DNA of 64,000 bases from Micromonospora tulbaghiae (GCF_900091605.1 NZ_FMCQ01000001.1:248001-312000), one strand, 5' to 3'; shown: positions 10,099-18,752, counted from the first letter of the stretch. Numbers and translations are program-made. Notes: a model not told the origin generated them from the sequence alone.

Positions 10099-11247
10099 AT
10101 GGACTTCCGGCTCAGCGACGAACAGGAGGCGCTGCGCTCCAGCGTGCGGGAGTTCGCCCGCGAGGTGGTCGCACCCACCATCGCCGAGCACTACGAGCAG
10201 CACACCTTCCCGTACGAGATCGTCCGTCAGATGGGCAAGATGGGCCTGTTCGGGCTGCCCTTCCCGGAGGAGCACGGCGGCATGGGCGGCGACTACTTCG
10301 CGCTCTGCCTGGCGCTGGAGGAGCTGGCCCGGGTCGACTCCAGCGTGGCGATCACGCTGGAGGCGGCGGTGTCGCTCGGCGCGATGCCGATCTACCGGTT
10401 CGGCACCGAGGAGCAGAAGGCGCAGTGGCTGCCGAAGCTGCTCAGCGGTGAGGCGCTGGCCGGGTTCGGGCTCACCGAGCCGGGCACCGGGTCGGACGCG
10501 GGCGGCACCCGGACGCGGGCCGTCCTGGACGGCGACGAGTGGGTGATCAACGGCTCGAAGGCGTTCATCACCAACTCCGGCACCGACATCACCGCGCTGG
10601 TCACCGTCACCGCCGTCACCGGTACGCGGCCGGACGGCGGCAAGGAGCTGTCCACGATCATCGTGCCGTCGGGTACGCCCGGGTTCACCGTCGCGCCCGG
10701 CTACTCCAAGGTCGGCTGGAACGCGTCGGACACGCACGAGCTGACGTTCGACGACTGCCGGGTGCCGGCCGCCAACCTGCTCGGGGAGCGCGGCCGGGGC
10801 TTCGCGCAGTTCCTGCGCATCCTGGACGAGGGCCGGATCGCCATCGCGGCGCTCGCCGTCGGCCTGGCCCAGGGCTGCGTGGACGAGTCGATCAAGTACG
10901 CGAAGGAACGCCAGGCGTTCGGCCAGCCGATCGGCAACTACCAGGCCATCCAGTTCAAGATCGCGGACATGGAGATGAAGGCGCACACGGCCCGGCTGGC
11001 CTACTACGACGCGGCCGCCCGGATGCTCGCCGGTGAGCCGTTCAAGCGCCAGGCGGCCATCGCCAAGCTGCACGCCTCCACTGTCGCCGTGGACAACGCC
11101 CGCGAGGCGACGCAGATCCACGGCGGGTACGGCTTCATGAACGAGTACCCGGTGGCCCGCTTCTGGCGCGACTCCAAGATCCTGGAGATCGGCGAGGGCA
11201 CCAGCGAGGTGCAGCGCATGATCATCGCACGCGACCTCGGCATGTGA
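10099..11247 (+). CDS. Acyl-CoA dehydrogenase, short/branched-chain type
   Basis: 382 residues. FAD-dependent alpha,beta-dehydrogenation of an acyl-CoA, passing electrons to ETF. N-terminal helical domain begins MDFRLSDEQEALRSS; the FAD/substrate segment is GFGLTEPGTGSDAGG; the C-terminal signature is IHGGYGFMNEYPVARFWRD. The catalytic base is Glu366 in GEGTSE, the position used by MCAD, SCAD and 2-methylbutyryl/isobutyryl-CoA dehydrogenases. True isovaleryl-CoA dehydrogenases have a small residue there and use another Glu, so the leucine-pathway role suggested by the neighbours is not certain. CAGGAGG lies 5 nt before the ATG. Electron outlet: see the EtfD-like gene at 39666. Confidence 0.93.
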   Translation: MDFRLSDEQEALRSSVREFAREVVAPTIAEHYEQHTFPYEIVRQMGKMGLFGLPFPEEHGGMGGDYFALCLALEELARVDSSVAITLEAAVSLGAMPIYRFGTEEQKAQWLPKLLSGEALAGFGLTEPGTGSDAGGTRTRAVLDGDEWVINGSKAFITNSGTDITALVTVTAVTGTRPDGGKELSTIIVPSGTPGFTVAPGYSKVGWNASDTHELTFDDCRVPAANLLGERGRGFAQFLRILDEGRIAIAALAVGLAQGCVDESIKYAKERQAFGQPIGNYQAIQFKIADMEMKAHTARLAYYDAAARMLAGEPFKRQAAIAKLHASTVAVDNAREATQIHGGYGFMNEYPVARFWRDSKILEIGEGTSEVQRMIIARDLGM

Positions 11248-11333
11248 GGACACGCGAAATCGCGCCCTGTCGGATATCGGCAGTGGACGGTCGGGTGGTT
11301 GACGATGGGCTGTGGAGCGTCGGAGTCCATCCG

Positions 11334-11339
11334 TAATCT
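11334..11339 (+). promoter_or_regulatory. Candidate -10 element of the XRE/NB-ARC regulator (leaderless)
   Basis: TAATCT ends 8 nt before the ATG at 11348 and no Shine-Dalgarno is present, so the message may be leaderless. A clear -35 is not seen at normal spacing. Confidence 0.35.
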
Positions 11340-11347
11340 TCGTGCCC

Positions 11348-13885
11348 ATGACTCCGGATCATGACCGTGCGCGGGGCCCGGGCGGTCGTACCGGTCTGTC
11401 CGACCTGCTGCGCGGGCACCGGCTCGCCGTCGGCCTGACCCAGGCCGAGCTGGCGGGCCGGGCCGGCGTGGGCGTACGGACGGTCCGCGATCTGGAACGG
11501 GGGCGCGCCACCCGGCCCCAGCGCACCACAGTCGATCTGCTGGCCGACGCGCTCGGTCTGAGCGGTGACGAGCGGCGCGAGTTCGTCGACACCGCCCGGC
11601 CCCCGGCATCCCGCCTTTCCGCCGCCGGTGCCGCCGCCGACGATCCGCCGGTGGCGCTGCCCCAGCCCGTACCGCTGCTCGGCCGCGAACGGGACGTGGC
11701 GGAGGTGTGCGGCCTGCTCGACGCGTACCCGGTGGTGAGCCTCGTGGGGCTCGCCGGGGTGGGCAAGACGGCGCTGGCCGTCACTGTCGCGCACGCGGTG
11801 GCGGCCCGCCACCCGGCGGGCGTGGCCGGGGTGCTCGTGGGCGAGGGCTCGGACACCGCCGACGTGCTCGCCGCGTCGGCGTCGATGTTCGGCGTGAACC
11901 GGCTGGCCGACCTGTCCTGCCGGATCGGCGATCGGCGGGCGCTGCTGCTCGTGGACGCCGTCGACCGGGCACCGGACGCGGTGGCCGAGGCGCTCCGCGT
12001 CCTGACCGCCGCCGTGCCGACGCTGCGGGTGCTGGTGACCGGCCGTCGCCCGGCGGGTCTGCCCGGCGAGCTGGTCCGGCCGGTCGCGCCGCTCGACGTG
12101 CCACCGGCCGGCGTCGAGCCCGCCGACCGGGCCGTCCTGGACCGCTGGCCGGCGGCGGCGCTGTTCGCCGCCCGGCTGGCCCAGGTCCGCCGGGAACCGC
12201 CCACCCCGGCTGAGCTGCCGGCGCTCGCCGCGCTCGTACGCCGGCTCGGCGGACTGCCGCTCGCCATCGAGCTGATGGCGGCACGGGGACGCATCCTCGA
12301 CGTCACCGAGCTGCTCGACCGCTACGGCGACCGCGTCCTGGACCTGACCGGCGTACGCCCCGGCTGGGAGCCCGCCGACCCGTCCACCGGCACGGTGACG
12401 CTGCGCGACGCGGTGGCGACGAGCTATCACCTGCTCACTCCCGCCGACCGGACGGCGTTGCGGCGGCTGTCCGCGTTCCGTAACCGCTGGTCGGTCGAGC
12501 TGGCCGAGGATCTGCTCGCCGACGGCGGCCGGCGGTGGGACGCCGCGCCGATGCTGGACCGGCTGCGCGAGCTGGGCCTGCTCAGCGTCCGGGGCACCGG
12601 TCCGTTCCGGTTCCGTCTGCTGGACGCGGTCCGTGACTTCGCCGCGGAGCAGGCCGACGCCGACGGCGAGACCGCCCGGATCCGGATGCGGCACGCCGCG
12701 GTGATCACTGGTCTGGTTCACCGCACCGCGCCGGGGCTGGTGGGCGCGCAGATGCCCGGCTCGGTGCGCGCGCTCGACGAGGCGACGAGCGACATCACGG
12801 CCGCGCTGGCGTACGCCGCCGAGCACGCGCCGGAGACGGCGCTCCTGCTCGCCGCCTCACTGCCCCGGTGGTGGCGGCTGCGCGGGCGGGACGTCTCCGG
12901 CCGCCGCCGGCTGCGGCGGCTGCTCGCCGATCCGCGTACCGCGGGTGCCCGGCCCACGCTGCGGGCCTGGGCCATGCTGGGCGCGGCACGGCTGGCCGCC
13001 GAACACGGCGCGGGTGCGGAGGAACTGCCGGCCGCCCGGGCCGCCCTGACCGTCTTCGCCGAGGCGGGCGACGTGACCGGCGAACTGTCCGCCCGGTCCG
13101 TGCTCTGCGCGCTGCTGCTCGGGCTCGGCGCGCACGACGAGGCCCGCGAGCAGGCCGACGCCGCGCTGGCCTCGGCCACCCGGCACCACCGGGTACGCGA
13201 GATGGCCGTCGCCCAGGCACATCTGACCTGGCACGACGTACGGGAAGGGCGGCTGGCCGGGGCCCGGCGGCGGCTGGCCGCTGTGGATCGCCTGGCGGCG
13301 CAGTGCGGTGACCAGCGCCTGCGTGTGCTGGCGCGGGCCGATCAGGCCGAACTGACCCGCCTGGAGGGCCGATTCGCCGAGGCGGTCGAGCAGGGGCGCC
13401 GGGTGGCCGCCGCGCTCGCGGAACTGGGCGATCCCGGGCGGCGGCGCCGGACGGTCGGCGCGGTCGGGTTGGCCCTCGCCCACGCCGGCCGCACGGACGA
13501 GGCGCTGGCCACTGTCGCCGAGCTGTGGCCGTCGGGCGCGGTGCCGGGCCGGCGCCGTCCACCGGCCGTGGAGATGCTCGACCCGCCCGGCGCGGGTGGG
13601 GACGCCCGCACCGAGGACGCGTTGCGCGGGTTGATCGAGGGGCACGTGGCGCTGCACCGGGGAGACCGGGAGCTGGCGGCGGAGTGGTTCGCCGCGGCTG
13701 CGGACGCGGCCGAAGGTGTCGCCGACCGGCGGGATCTGGTCGAGGCGCTCGTGGGGCTGGCGGTCAGCACCGCGGACCCGCGTGTGCTGGACCGGCTGGA
13801 CGCGGCGCGGCAGGTCACCGGCGTCAGCCTGCTGCCGCAGGAGGAGGAGTTGCTGTTCTCCCTGGCGGCCCGACGCGGGCGATGA
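11348..13885 (+). CDS. XRE helix-turn-helix / NB-ARC ATPase / TPR regulator
   Basis: 845 residues. Residues about 16-75 form an XRE HTH (LSDLLRGHRLAVGLTQAELA, GVRTVRDLERG). A STAND-type NTPase follows: Walker A GLAGVGKTAL near 137, Walker B RALLLVDAVD near 200, and the winged-helix-like LTPADRTALRRLSAFRNRW near 365. The C-terminal half is Ala/Arg-rich helical repeats of TPR type. This SARP-less architecture is frequent in actinomycetes as ATP-gated transcription regulators, often of secondary metabolism; targets cannot be read here. The gene stands alone: the next gene is convergent. An 18-bp tandem duplication overlaps its stop codon. Confidence 0.87.
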   Translation: MTPDHDRARGPGGRTGLSDLLRGHRLAVGLTQAELAGRAGVGVRTVRDLERGRATRPQRTTVDLLADALGLSGDERREFVDTARPPASRLSAAGAAADDPPVALPQPVPLLGRERDVAEVCGLLDAYPVVSLVGLAGVGKTALAVTVAHAVAARHPAGVAGVLVGEGSDTADVLAASASMFGVNRLADLSCRIGDRRALLLVDAVDRAPDAVAEALRVLTAAVPTLRVLVTGRRPAGLPGELVRPVAPLDVPPAGVEPADRAVLDRWPAAALFAARLAQVRREPPTPAELPALAALVRRLGGLPLAIELMAARGRILDVTELLDRYGDRVLDLTGVRPGWEPADPSTGTVTLRDAVATSYHLLTPADRTALRRLSAFRNRWSVELAEDLLADGGRRWDAAPMLDRLRELGLLSVRGTGPFRFRLLDAVRDFAAEQADADGETARIRMRHAAVITGLVHRTAPGLVGAQMPGSVRALDEATSDITAALAYAAEHAPETALLLAASLPRWWRLRGRDVSGRRRLRRLLADPRTAGARPTLRAWAMLGAARLAAEHGAGAEELPAARAALTVFAEAGDVTGELSARSVLCALLLGLGAHDEAREQADAALASATRHHRVREMAVAQAHLTWHDVREGRLAGARRRLAAVDRLAAQCGDQRLRVLARADQAELTRLEGRFAEAVEQGRRVAAALAELGDPGRRRRTVGAVGLALAHAGRTDEALATVAELWPSGAVPGRRRPPAVEMLDPPGAGGDARTEDALRGLIEGHVALHRGDRELAAEWFAAAADAAEGVADRRDLVEALVGLAVSTADPRVLDRLDAARQVTGVSLLPQEEELLFSLAARRGR

Positions 13886-13916
13886 GCACCAGTGGCCGGA
13901 TGAGCACCAGTGGCCG
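13881..13916. repeat. Perfect 18-bp tandem duplication at the regulator stop codon
   Basis: GATGAGCACCAGTGGCCG occurs twice back to back (13881-13898, 13899-13916). The first copy contains the TGA stop of the XRE/NB-ARC gene. Both copies include an ATG, but neither opens a convincing gene. Confidence 0.9.
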
Positions 13917-13962
13917 GCGGATAGCGTCGGTCAGGGCACTGGGAGGCGGAGGGCGCGGGGGT

Positions 13963-14013
13963 GGCGCGAGCGAAGTAGCCCCCTGGTGCTGCCCCTCGCT
14001 CCACGCTCGCGCC
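13963..14013. terminator. Candidate bidirectional terminator hairpin
   Basis: GGCGCGAGCG (13963-13972) pairs perfectly with CGCTCGCGCC (14004-14013), and G-runs and C-runs outside the stem allow further pairing. It lies between two convergent genes (XRE/NB-ARC and MarR). The 31-nt loop is long, so the call is tentative. Confidence 0.4.
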
Positions 14014-14163
14014 AGCACCCCCCGGTGCCCCCCGCTGCCGGAAGAATACCGAGGTCGGACGACCGATTCGCGAATATACGGACCGGTTTGTCCGTCCGCT
14101 CGGACGGTTCTGCCGGTTGTTCTGCCGGTGACCGGCGGGTAGTGCCCGGCAGGTCGCTGACCG

Positions 14164-14655
14164 TCAGGCGGCGTCCTCGGCCGGCTCGGTGCTGCCGGCG
14201 GTGGCACCCGGATGGACCGCGTCGCGTACCCGGCGCAGCCCGTCCAGCAGCCCGTCGAGCTGTGCCGGGTCGAGCTGGCTGGTGAACCACTGCTCGATGA
14301 TCCGCAGATGGCCGGGAAGGACGTCGTCCAGTCGGCTCAGGCCGGCGGCGGTCACCACCGCGAAGGAACTGCGCCGGTCGGACGGGCAGGCGCGCCGGCA
14401 GATCAGCCCGTCCCGCTCCATCCGGTCCACCACGCGCGTCACGCCGCTGGTGGAGAGCGAGGTCTGCGCGGCCAGATCGGTCATCCGCAGCTGGTTGTTG
14501 GGTGAGCGGGCGAGCCGAGTCAGCACCTCGAACTCGACCGGGGAGAGGCCGTGCTCCTCGAACTGGGCGGCGAACCGGGCGGCGAGCCCGGCATGCGCCT
14601 CGACGAGCAGGCCGACGGCAGTGATCCGGGGGTCGTCGAACACGTTCTGGTCCAC
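14164..14655 (-). CDS. MarR-family transcriptional regulator
   Basis: 163 residues. The winged HTH is clear: LSPVEFEVLTRLARSPNNQLRMTDLA, TSLSTSGVTRVVDRMERDGLI and the wing RRACPSDRRSSFAVVT, residues about 38-105. Long helices at both ends form the dimer interface. It is transcribed divergently from a YceI gene across a 101-bp gap that contains a perfect CAACTATAGTTG palindrome, a typical MarR operator length. It most likely represses itself and the YceI gene. Three Cys or more are present (C83 region), so a redox response is possible but not shown. Confidence 0.9.
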   Translation of the reverse strand: MDQNVFDDPRITAVGLLVEAHAGLAARFAAQFEEHGLSPVEFEVLTRLARSPNNQLRMTDLAAQTSLSTSGVTRVVDRMERDGLICRRACPSDRRSSFAVVTAAGLSRLDDVLPGHLRIIEQWFTSQLDPAQLDGLLDGLRRVRDAVHPGATAGSTEPAEDAA

Positions 14656-14674
14656 GCCACCATCCTAGCAACAC

Positions 14675-14707
14675 TTGACACGGGGAATATTGTCTCAACT
14701 ATAGTTG
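14675..14707 (+). promoter_or_regulatory. YceI promoter with MarR operator palindrome
   Basis: TTGACA at 14675-14680 is a consensus -35; ACTATA at 14698-14703 is 17 bp further and fits a -10. The palindrome CAACTATAGTTG (14696-14707) covers the -10, so binding there would block transcription. AGAGGAG lies 6 nt before the YceI ATG. Confidence 0.55.
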
Positions 14708-14756
14708 CTCAGTCAGTCGTTGGGCTCCTAAACAATCTTCTCCAGAGGAGAGCATC

Positions 14757-15338
14757 ATGACCAGCAGCACCGAGGCGACTACCCGCGACTGGGAGGGTCT
14801 CACCATCCCCACCCCCGGCACCTACGTGCTGGACGCCGCGCACAAGCGTGTCGGCTTCGTCGCGCGGCACATGATGGTCAGCAAGGTACGCGGTGAGTTC
14901 GCGGACGCCACCGCCACCATCACCGTCACCGACGACCCGATGCAGTCCTCGGTCACCGCCAGCATCCAGGCGGCCAGCATCAACACCGCCCAGGCGGACC
15001 GCGACGCGCACCTGCGCAGCCCGGAGTTCCTCGACGCGGAGCAGTTCCCGACGCTGGAGTTCCGCAGCACCGAGGTGAAGTCCCGCGACGGCAACGAGTT
15101 CGTGCTCGCCGGTGAGCTGACCATCAAGGGCGTGACCCGTCAGGTCGAGCTCGAGGTGGAGTTCGAGGGCGTCGGCCGCAGCCCGTTCGGGCAGGACATC
15201 TTCGGCTTCTCCGCCTCCACCGAGATCGACCGGGAGGACTTCGGCCTGACCTGGAACGTGGCGCTGGAGACCGGCGGCGTCCTGGTCGGCCGCAAGATCA
15301 AGATCGAGATCGAGGGTGAGGCCATCCGCCAGGGCTGA
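14757..15338 (+). CDS. YceI-family lipid-binding protein
   Basis: 193 residues, full length for YceI. The beta-barrel family binds polyisoprenoid or other amphiphilic lipids. Diagnostic stretches: GTYVLDAAHKRVGFVARHMM at the N-terminus, SINTAQADRDAHLRSPEFLDAEQFP in the middle, GELTIKGVTRQVELEVEF, and a C-terminal DREDFGLTWN. There is no signal peptide, so unlike E. coli YceI this is a cytoplasmic form, as usual in actinomycetes. Its start is supported by AGAGGAG upstream. Probably controlled by the divergent MarR protein. A strong terminator follows 18 bp after the stop. Confidence 0.92.
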   Translation: MTSSTEATTRDWEGLTIPTPGTYVLDAAHKRVGFVARHMMVSKVRGEFADATATITVTDDPMQSSVTASIQAASINTAQADRDAHLRSPEFLDAEQFPTLEFRSTEVKSRDGNEFVLAGELTIKGVTRQVELEVEFEGVGRSPFGQDIFGFSASTEIDREDFGLTWNVALETGGVLVGRKIKIEIEGEAIRQG

Positions 15339-15355
15339 GCCCGGCACAGGCCAAT

Positions 15356-15389
15356 GGGGCCCGCACCGTCCGCCGACGGTGCGGGCCCC
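15356..15389 (+). terminator. Rho-independent-type terminator after YceI
   Basis: A perfect 15-bp stem (15356-15370 with 15375-15389, GGGGCCCGCACCGTC outward) with a CGCC loop, followed by TCTCGTG. Confidence 0.85.
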
Positions 15390-15481
15390 TCTCGTGTACG
15401 CCCCGGCGGTGCGAATCGTCACGTGAAGTTCTCCGCCCGGACGCGCTGGTGACCGCGGCGACGGGGTACAGGTGCAGACCT

Positions 15482-15503
15482 GCCGCCCGTCCAGCCGGGC
15501 GGC
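15482..15503. other. Small hairpin in the leader of the GCS2 gene
   Basis: GCCGCCCG (15482-15489) pairs with CGGGCGGC (15496-15503) across a 6-nt loop, about 90 nt before the start codon. It could shape the leader RNA; no known riboswitch class is recognised. Confidence 0.3.
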
Positions 15504-15555
15504 GGGGTGGGCGCACTTACGTCCACCACACGAATGGTTCACAATGCGTTGCGGA

Positions 15556-15570
15556 ACGGAACGGTTCCGT
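15556..15570. promoter_or_regulatory. Candidate operator upstream of the GCS2 gene
   Basis: ACGGAAC-G-GTTCCGT is a perfect inverted repeat of 7-bp arms about one base, 22 bp before the ATG at 15593. The binding protein is unknown. Confidence 0.4.
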
Positions 15571-15592
15571 CGCACCGGCGCCGGGAGGGCAC

Positions 15593-17071
15593 ATGGGCAG
15601 AGACGTCGAGCAGGGCGCCTTCTCCCGCGAGGATCGGGTCCGCTACCGGCAGAAGGTCCGGCGATGTCTGGACGTCTTCGCGCTGATGCTCGACGACTTC
15701 GGCTTCGACGCCGACCGCCCGATGACCGGGCTGGAGATCGAGCTGAACCTGATCGACGCCGCCGCCGAACCGGCAATGCGCAACGACCAGATCCTGGCCG
15801 ACATCGCCGACCCGCTGTTCCAGACCGAACTGGGGCAGTTCAACCTCGAACTCAACGCGTCGCCCCGGCTGATCGAGGGCGGCGGCTTCGCCGACTACGA
15901 GCAGGATCTGCGCAGCAGCCTCAGCCGCGCCGACGAGCGGGCCGCCAAGTCCGACGCGACGATCATGATGGTCGGCATCCTGCCCACGCTCACCGAGCGC
16001 CACCTGGTCGCCGACAACCTCTCCACGAACGAGCGGTACCGCGTCCTCAACGACCAGATCGTCGGCGCCCGGGGCGAGGACATCGAGCTGGACATCAACG
16101 GCGTCGAGCGGCTGCGTACGCACACCGACTCGATCGCGCCGGAGGCCGCCTGCACCAGCCTCCAGTTCCACCTCCAGGTCGCGCCGGACAGCTTCGCCGA
16201 CTACTGGAACGCCTCCCAGGCGATCGCCGGCGTGCAGGTCGCAGTCGGCGCCAACTCGCCGTTCCTCTACGGCCGGCAGCTCTGGGCGGAGACCCGGATC
16301 GCGCTGTTCCAGCAGGCCACCGACACCCGTCCGGACGAGCTGAAGGCCCAGGGCGTACGCCCCCGGGTGTGGTTCGGCGAGCGCTGGATCACCTCGATCT
16401 TCGACCTGTTCGAGGAGAACGTCCGCTACTTCCCGCCGCTGCTGCCCATCTGCGAGGAGGAGGACCCGGTCGAGGTGCTGCACGCCGGTGGCGTGCCCAA
16501 ACTCGGTGAGCTGCGGCTGCACAACGGCACCGTCTACCGCTGGAACCGGCCGGTCTACGACATCATGAACGACCGTCCGCACCTGCGGGTGGAGAACCGG
16601 GTGCTGCCCGCCGGCCCGACAGTGGTGGACATGCTCGCCAACGCGGCGTTCTACTTCGGGCTGGCCCGCGGCCTCGCCGAGTCGGACCGTCCGATCTGGA
16701 GCCAGTTGACGTTCAGCTCGGCGGAGGAGAACTTCCACGCCGCCGCCCGGCGCGGCATCGAAGCGGTCCTGCACTGGCCCCGGCTCGGCGACGTGCCGGT
16801 CACCAGGCTCGTGCTCGACACGCTGCTGCCGGTGGCCGCGCAAGGGCTGGACCGGTTCGGTGTCGCCCCGGCCGAGCGGGACCGCCTGCTCGGCGTGATC
16901 GAGGGCCGCTGCCGTACCGGCCGCAACGGCGCGGTCTGGCAGACCGAGACGGTGTGGACGGCCGAGCGAAGCCGGGGCCTGGACCGGGAGGCGGCGCTGC
17001 ACCACATGGTCCAGCGGTACGCCGAGCTGCAACGCGGCAACGAGCCCGTCCACACCTGGCCCGTCGACTGA
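15593..17071 (+). CDS. GCS2-family carboxylate-amine ligase (glutamate--cysteine ligase-like)
   Basis: 492 residues. The ATP/Glu-binding core of the plant/actinobacterial glutamate-cysteine ligase family is seen: MTGLEIELNLID near 42-53, ELGQFNLELNASP near 81-93, TSLQFHLQV near 191-199, and GANSPFLYGRQLWAETR near 218-234. GGGAGGG lies 3-4 nt before the ATG. Such enzymes link the gamma-carboxyl of Glu to an amine, classically Cys. Because actinomycetes make mycothiol rather than glutathione and no gshB lies nearby, the amine partner here is uncertain; ergothioneine-type or other gamma-glutamyl products are possible. Stands alone, with a palindromic element after it. Confidence 0.8.
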   Translation: MGRDVEQGAFSREDRVRYRQKVRRCLDVFALMLDDFGFDADRPMTGLEIELNLIDAAAEPAMRNDQILADIADPLFQTELGQFNLELNASPRLIEGGGFADYEQDLRSSLSRADERAAKSDATIMMVGILPTLTERHLVADNLSTNERYRVLNDQIVGARGEDIELDINGVERLRTHTDSIAPEAACTSLQFHLQVAPDSFADYWNASQAIAGVQVAVGANSPFLYGRQLWAETRIALFQQATDTRPDELKAQGVRPRVWFGERWITSIFDLFEENVRYFPPLLPICEEEDPVEVLHAGGVPKLGELRLHNGTVYRWNRPVYDIMNDRPHLRVENRVLPAGPTVVDMLANAAFYFGLARGLAESDRPIWSQLTFSSAEENFHAAARRGIEAVLHWPRLGDVPVTRLVLDTLLPVAAQGLDRFGVAPAERDRLLGVIEGRCRTGRNGAVWQTETVWTAERSRGLDREAALHHMVQRYAELQRGNEPVHTWPVD

Positions 17072-17099
17072 CTTCCCCCCGCCCGCCCTCCGGCTCGTC

Positions 17100-17166
17100 G
17101 ATCTTGCACTTGTGGCCCTGACAAACCTCCCATTCGGGAGATTCGAGGGGCCACGACTGCAAGATC
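17100..17166. repeat. Intergenic palindromic element, GATCTTGCA type, copy 2
   Basis: Arms 17100-17118 and 17148-17166 match at 17 of 19 positions, starting GATCTTGCACTTGTGGCCC. Inside the loop a second small hairpin, CTCCC-ATTC-GGGAG, can form, giving a cruciform-like fold. It sits between two convergent genes. It is the better preserved relative of the element at 419-486. Confidence 0.85.
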
Positions 17167-17194
17167 GGCGCGGCTGGGTGGGTGTGGGAAGGGC

Positions 17195-18649
17195 TCAGCG
17201 GCCTCGGCGGCGGGTGGTGTCGCTGGTCGGCGGGTCGGTTGGGGAAGGCTTGCCCGGGGACGGGGGGTCGTCATTCGGGTTCGCCTCGTCGGGCGCCTTG
17301 TCGCGTGGCCCTGTGGGGGCAGTCTGCTCGGATGCCTCGGGTTGCCGCTGCGGTGGTATGGCCCGGCCTCGTCGGCCGGTGGCGGACCGGGTGGCACGAC
17401 CCCGCTCGGTCTCCGGCCGGCCGGATGCCGTGCCCGGTCCGTCCTCCACGCCGGTGTTCCGGCTCGGCCCGACCGACGTGTCCGGCGCCTTGACCGGCCC
17501 GGTCGCCTGGTCGGCGAGGCCCGATGCCGACCGGCCAGACGTCGACCGGCCCGACGCGGAGCCATCCGACACGGACCGGCCCGACGCCGAGGTGTCTGAC
17601 AGGCCCGAAGCCGATCCGCTCCCCGTCGACGCGTCCGACCGGCCCGACTTCGACGTGCCCGACGGCGACTGCGGGTCCGCCTCGGTCGGGTCTGCGGGGG
17701 CCGGGTCGGCATCCCCGCTGATCTCGTCCGGCTCGCCGGTGCGCTGCCGTGGCAGTGTCACCCGCTCGGCGCTCCGGCGCTCGGCGCGCTGGGCCAGCGC
17801 GGCCATCACCACCGAGCCGCCGACGCCGGCGATCACCGCGTACGGGGCGATCAGGTGGGCCGACAACTGTTCCGCGGCGATCCCGGCGAGGCGCGGCACG
17901 GCCAGCAGGTACGCCAGCGCGACGAGCAGCGGTCCGGCCGCCCCGGAGGCCGCCACGCCGACCCGGATCTCCGGTGCGCGGGCGGCTCGGCGGGCCGCCA
18001 CCAAGCCGATCACCAGGGCGGAGAGCACCGACAGCAGCGCACCGGGCCAGTAGAAGTAGTCGCGGATCCAGAACGCGCCACGGTCCGCGCTGATCTGCCA
18101 GATGCCGAGCTGGGCGGTGGTCAGGCCACGGCCGGCGACCACCCCGTCGACCACCGACACCACGGCGAGCAGCCAGAGCCAGCCGGTGGTGGCGATCAGG
18201 TTCGTGGCGGCGGCCCGGGTGTGCAGCGCCCAGACGGCGAGCAGCACGCCGAGCAGCAGCCCCGCACCCGCGTACGCGGCGGCGACGGCCTGCGGGGCGG
18301 AGACGTCGGGCACCCGGGCCGCCCGCGCCGGAACCGCCACCAGCAGAACGGTGACGATCGCGCCGACACCCGCGGCGAGCGCCAGGCCGAGCCGGGGCAG
18401 CGTGCCCCGCGGCTCGTCGTCGCTGCCGCGTAGGCGCTGGGCGCAGACCGCACCGACGATGACCGATGTCGCCGCGATCCAGGTCGCCCAAGCGAGGCTC
18501 GCCACCCAGGCCGCCTCGGCCCGTACCGCGCCGGCCGGCGCCCAGTTGATGATGCCCAGCCCGTACCCGAAACCGAGCTGCGCGGCGCCTGCGCCGGCGG
18601 CGACGCCGAGCGCGGCGGCTGTCGATCCTCCCCAGCCCCGTCTGACCAT
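17195..18649 (-). CDS. Multi-pass membrane protein with Ser/Asp-rich repeat tail
   Basis: 484 residues. From the ATG at 18649 the first about 310 residues contain roughly eight hydrophobic segments (for example GVAAGAGAAQLGFGYGLGII, AGVGAIVTVLLVAV and LLVALAYLLAVPRLAG). A highly polar tail of about 170 residues follows, rich in Ser, Gly, Asp and Pro, with repeated SGRS units. The frame is open far upstream, but that extension reads through the divergent PASTA gene and is rejected. No transport or enzyme motif is recognised. The tail looks intrinsically disordered and full of possible Ser phosphorylation sites, which is notable near PASTA proteins and 8 kb from the kinase locus. Function unknown. 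Confidence 0.75.
   Translation of the reverse strand: MVRRGWGGSTAAALGVAAGAGAAQLGFGYGLGIINWAPAGAVRAEAAWVASLAWATWIAATSVIVGAVCAQRLRGSDDEPRGTLPRLGLALAAGVGAIVTVLLVAVPARAARVPDVSAPQAVAAAYAGAGLLLGVLLAVWALHTRAAATNLIATTGWLWLLAVVSVVDGVVAGRGLTTAQLGIWQISADRGAFWIRDYFYWPGALLSVLSALVIGLVAARRAARAPEIRVGVAASGAAGPLLVALAYLLAVPRLAGIAAEQLSAHLIAPYAVIAGVGGSVVMAALAQRAERRSAERVTLPRQRTGEPDEISGDADPAPADPTEADPQSPSGTSKSGRSDASTGSGSASGLSDTSASGRSVSDGSASGRSTSGRSASGLADQATGPVKAPDTSVGPSRNTGVEDGPGTASGRPETERGRATRSATGRRGRAIPPQRQPEASEQTAPTGPRDKAPDEANPNDDPPSPGKPSPTDPPTSDTTRRRGR
17518..17665. repeat. Degenerate coding repeat, Ser-Gly-Arg-Ser tail
   Basis: Short units built on GACCGGCCCGAC recur several times at irregular spacing and encode, on the minus strand, the SGRS-type repeats of the membrane protein tail. 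Likely arose by slippage. Confidence 0.65.
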
Positions 18650-18752
18650 GCCGGGGAGCGTAACGTCCCGAGGTCGGCGCGGCGAGTCGTGACGACGGGC
18701 CGTGACCGTTCCGCAGCAACGGATACGGTCGTCGATGATCGGGGCGGGGAGC

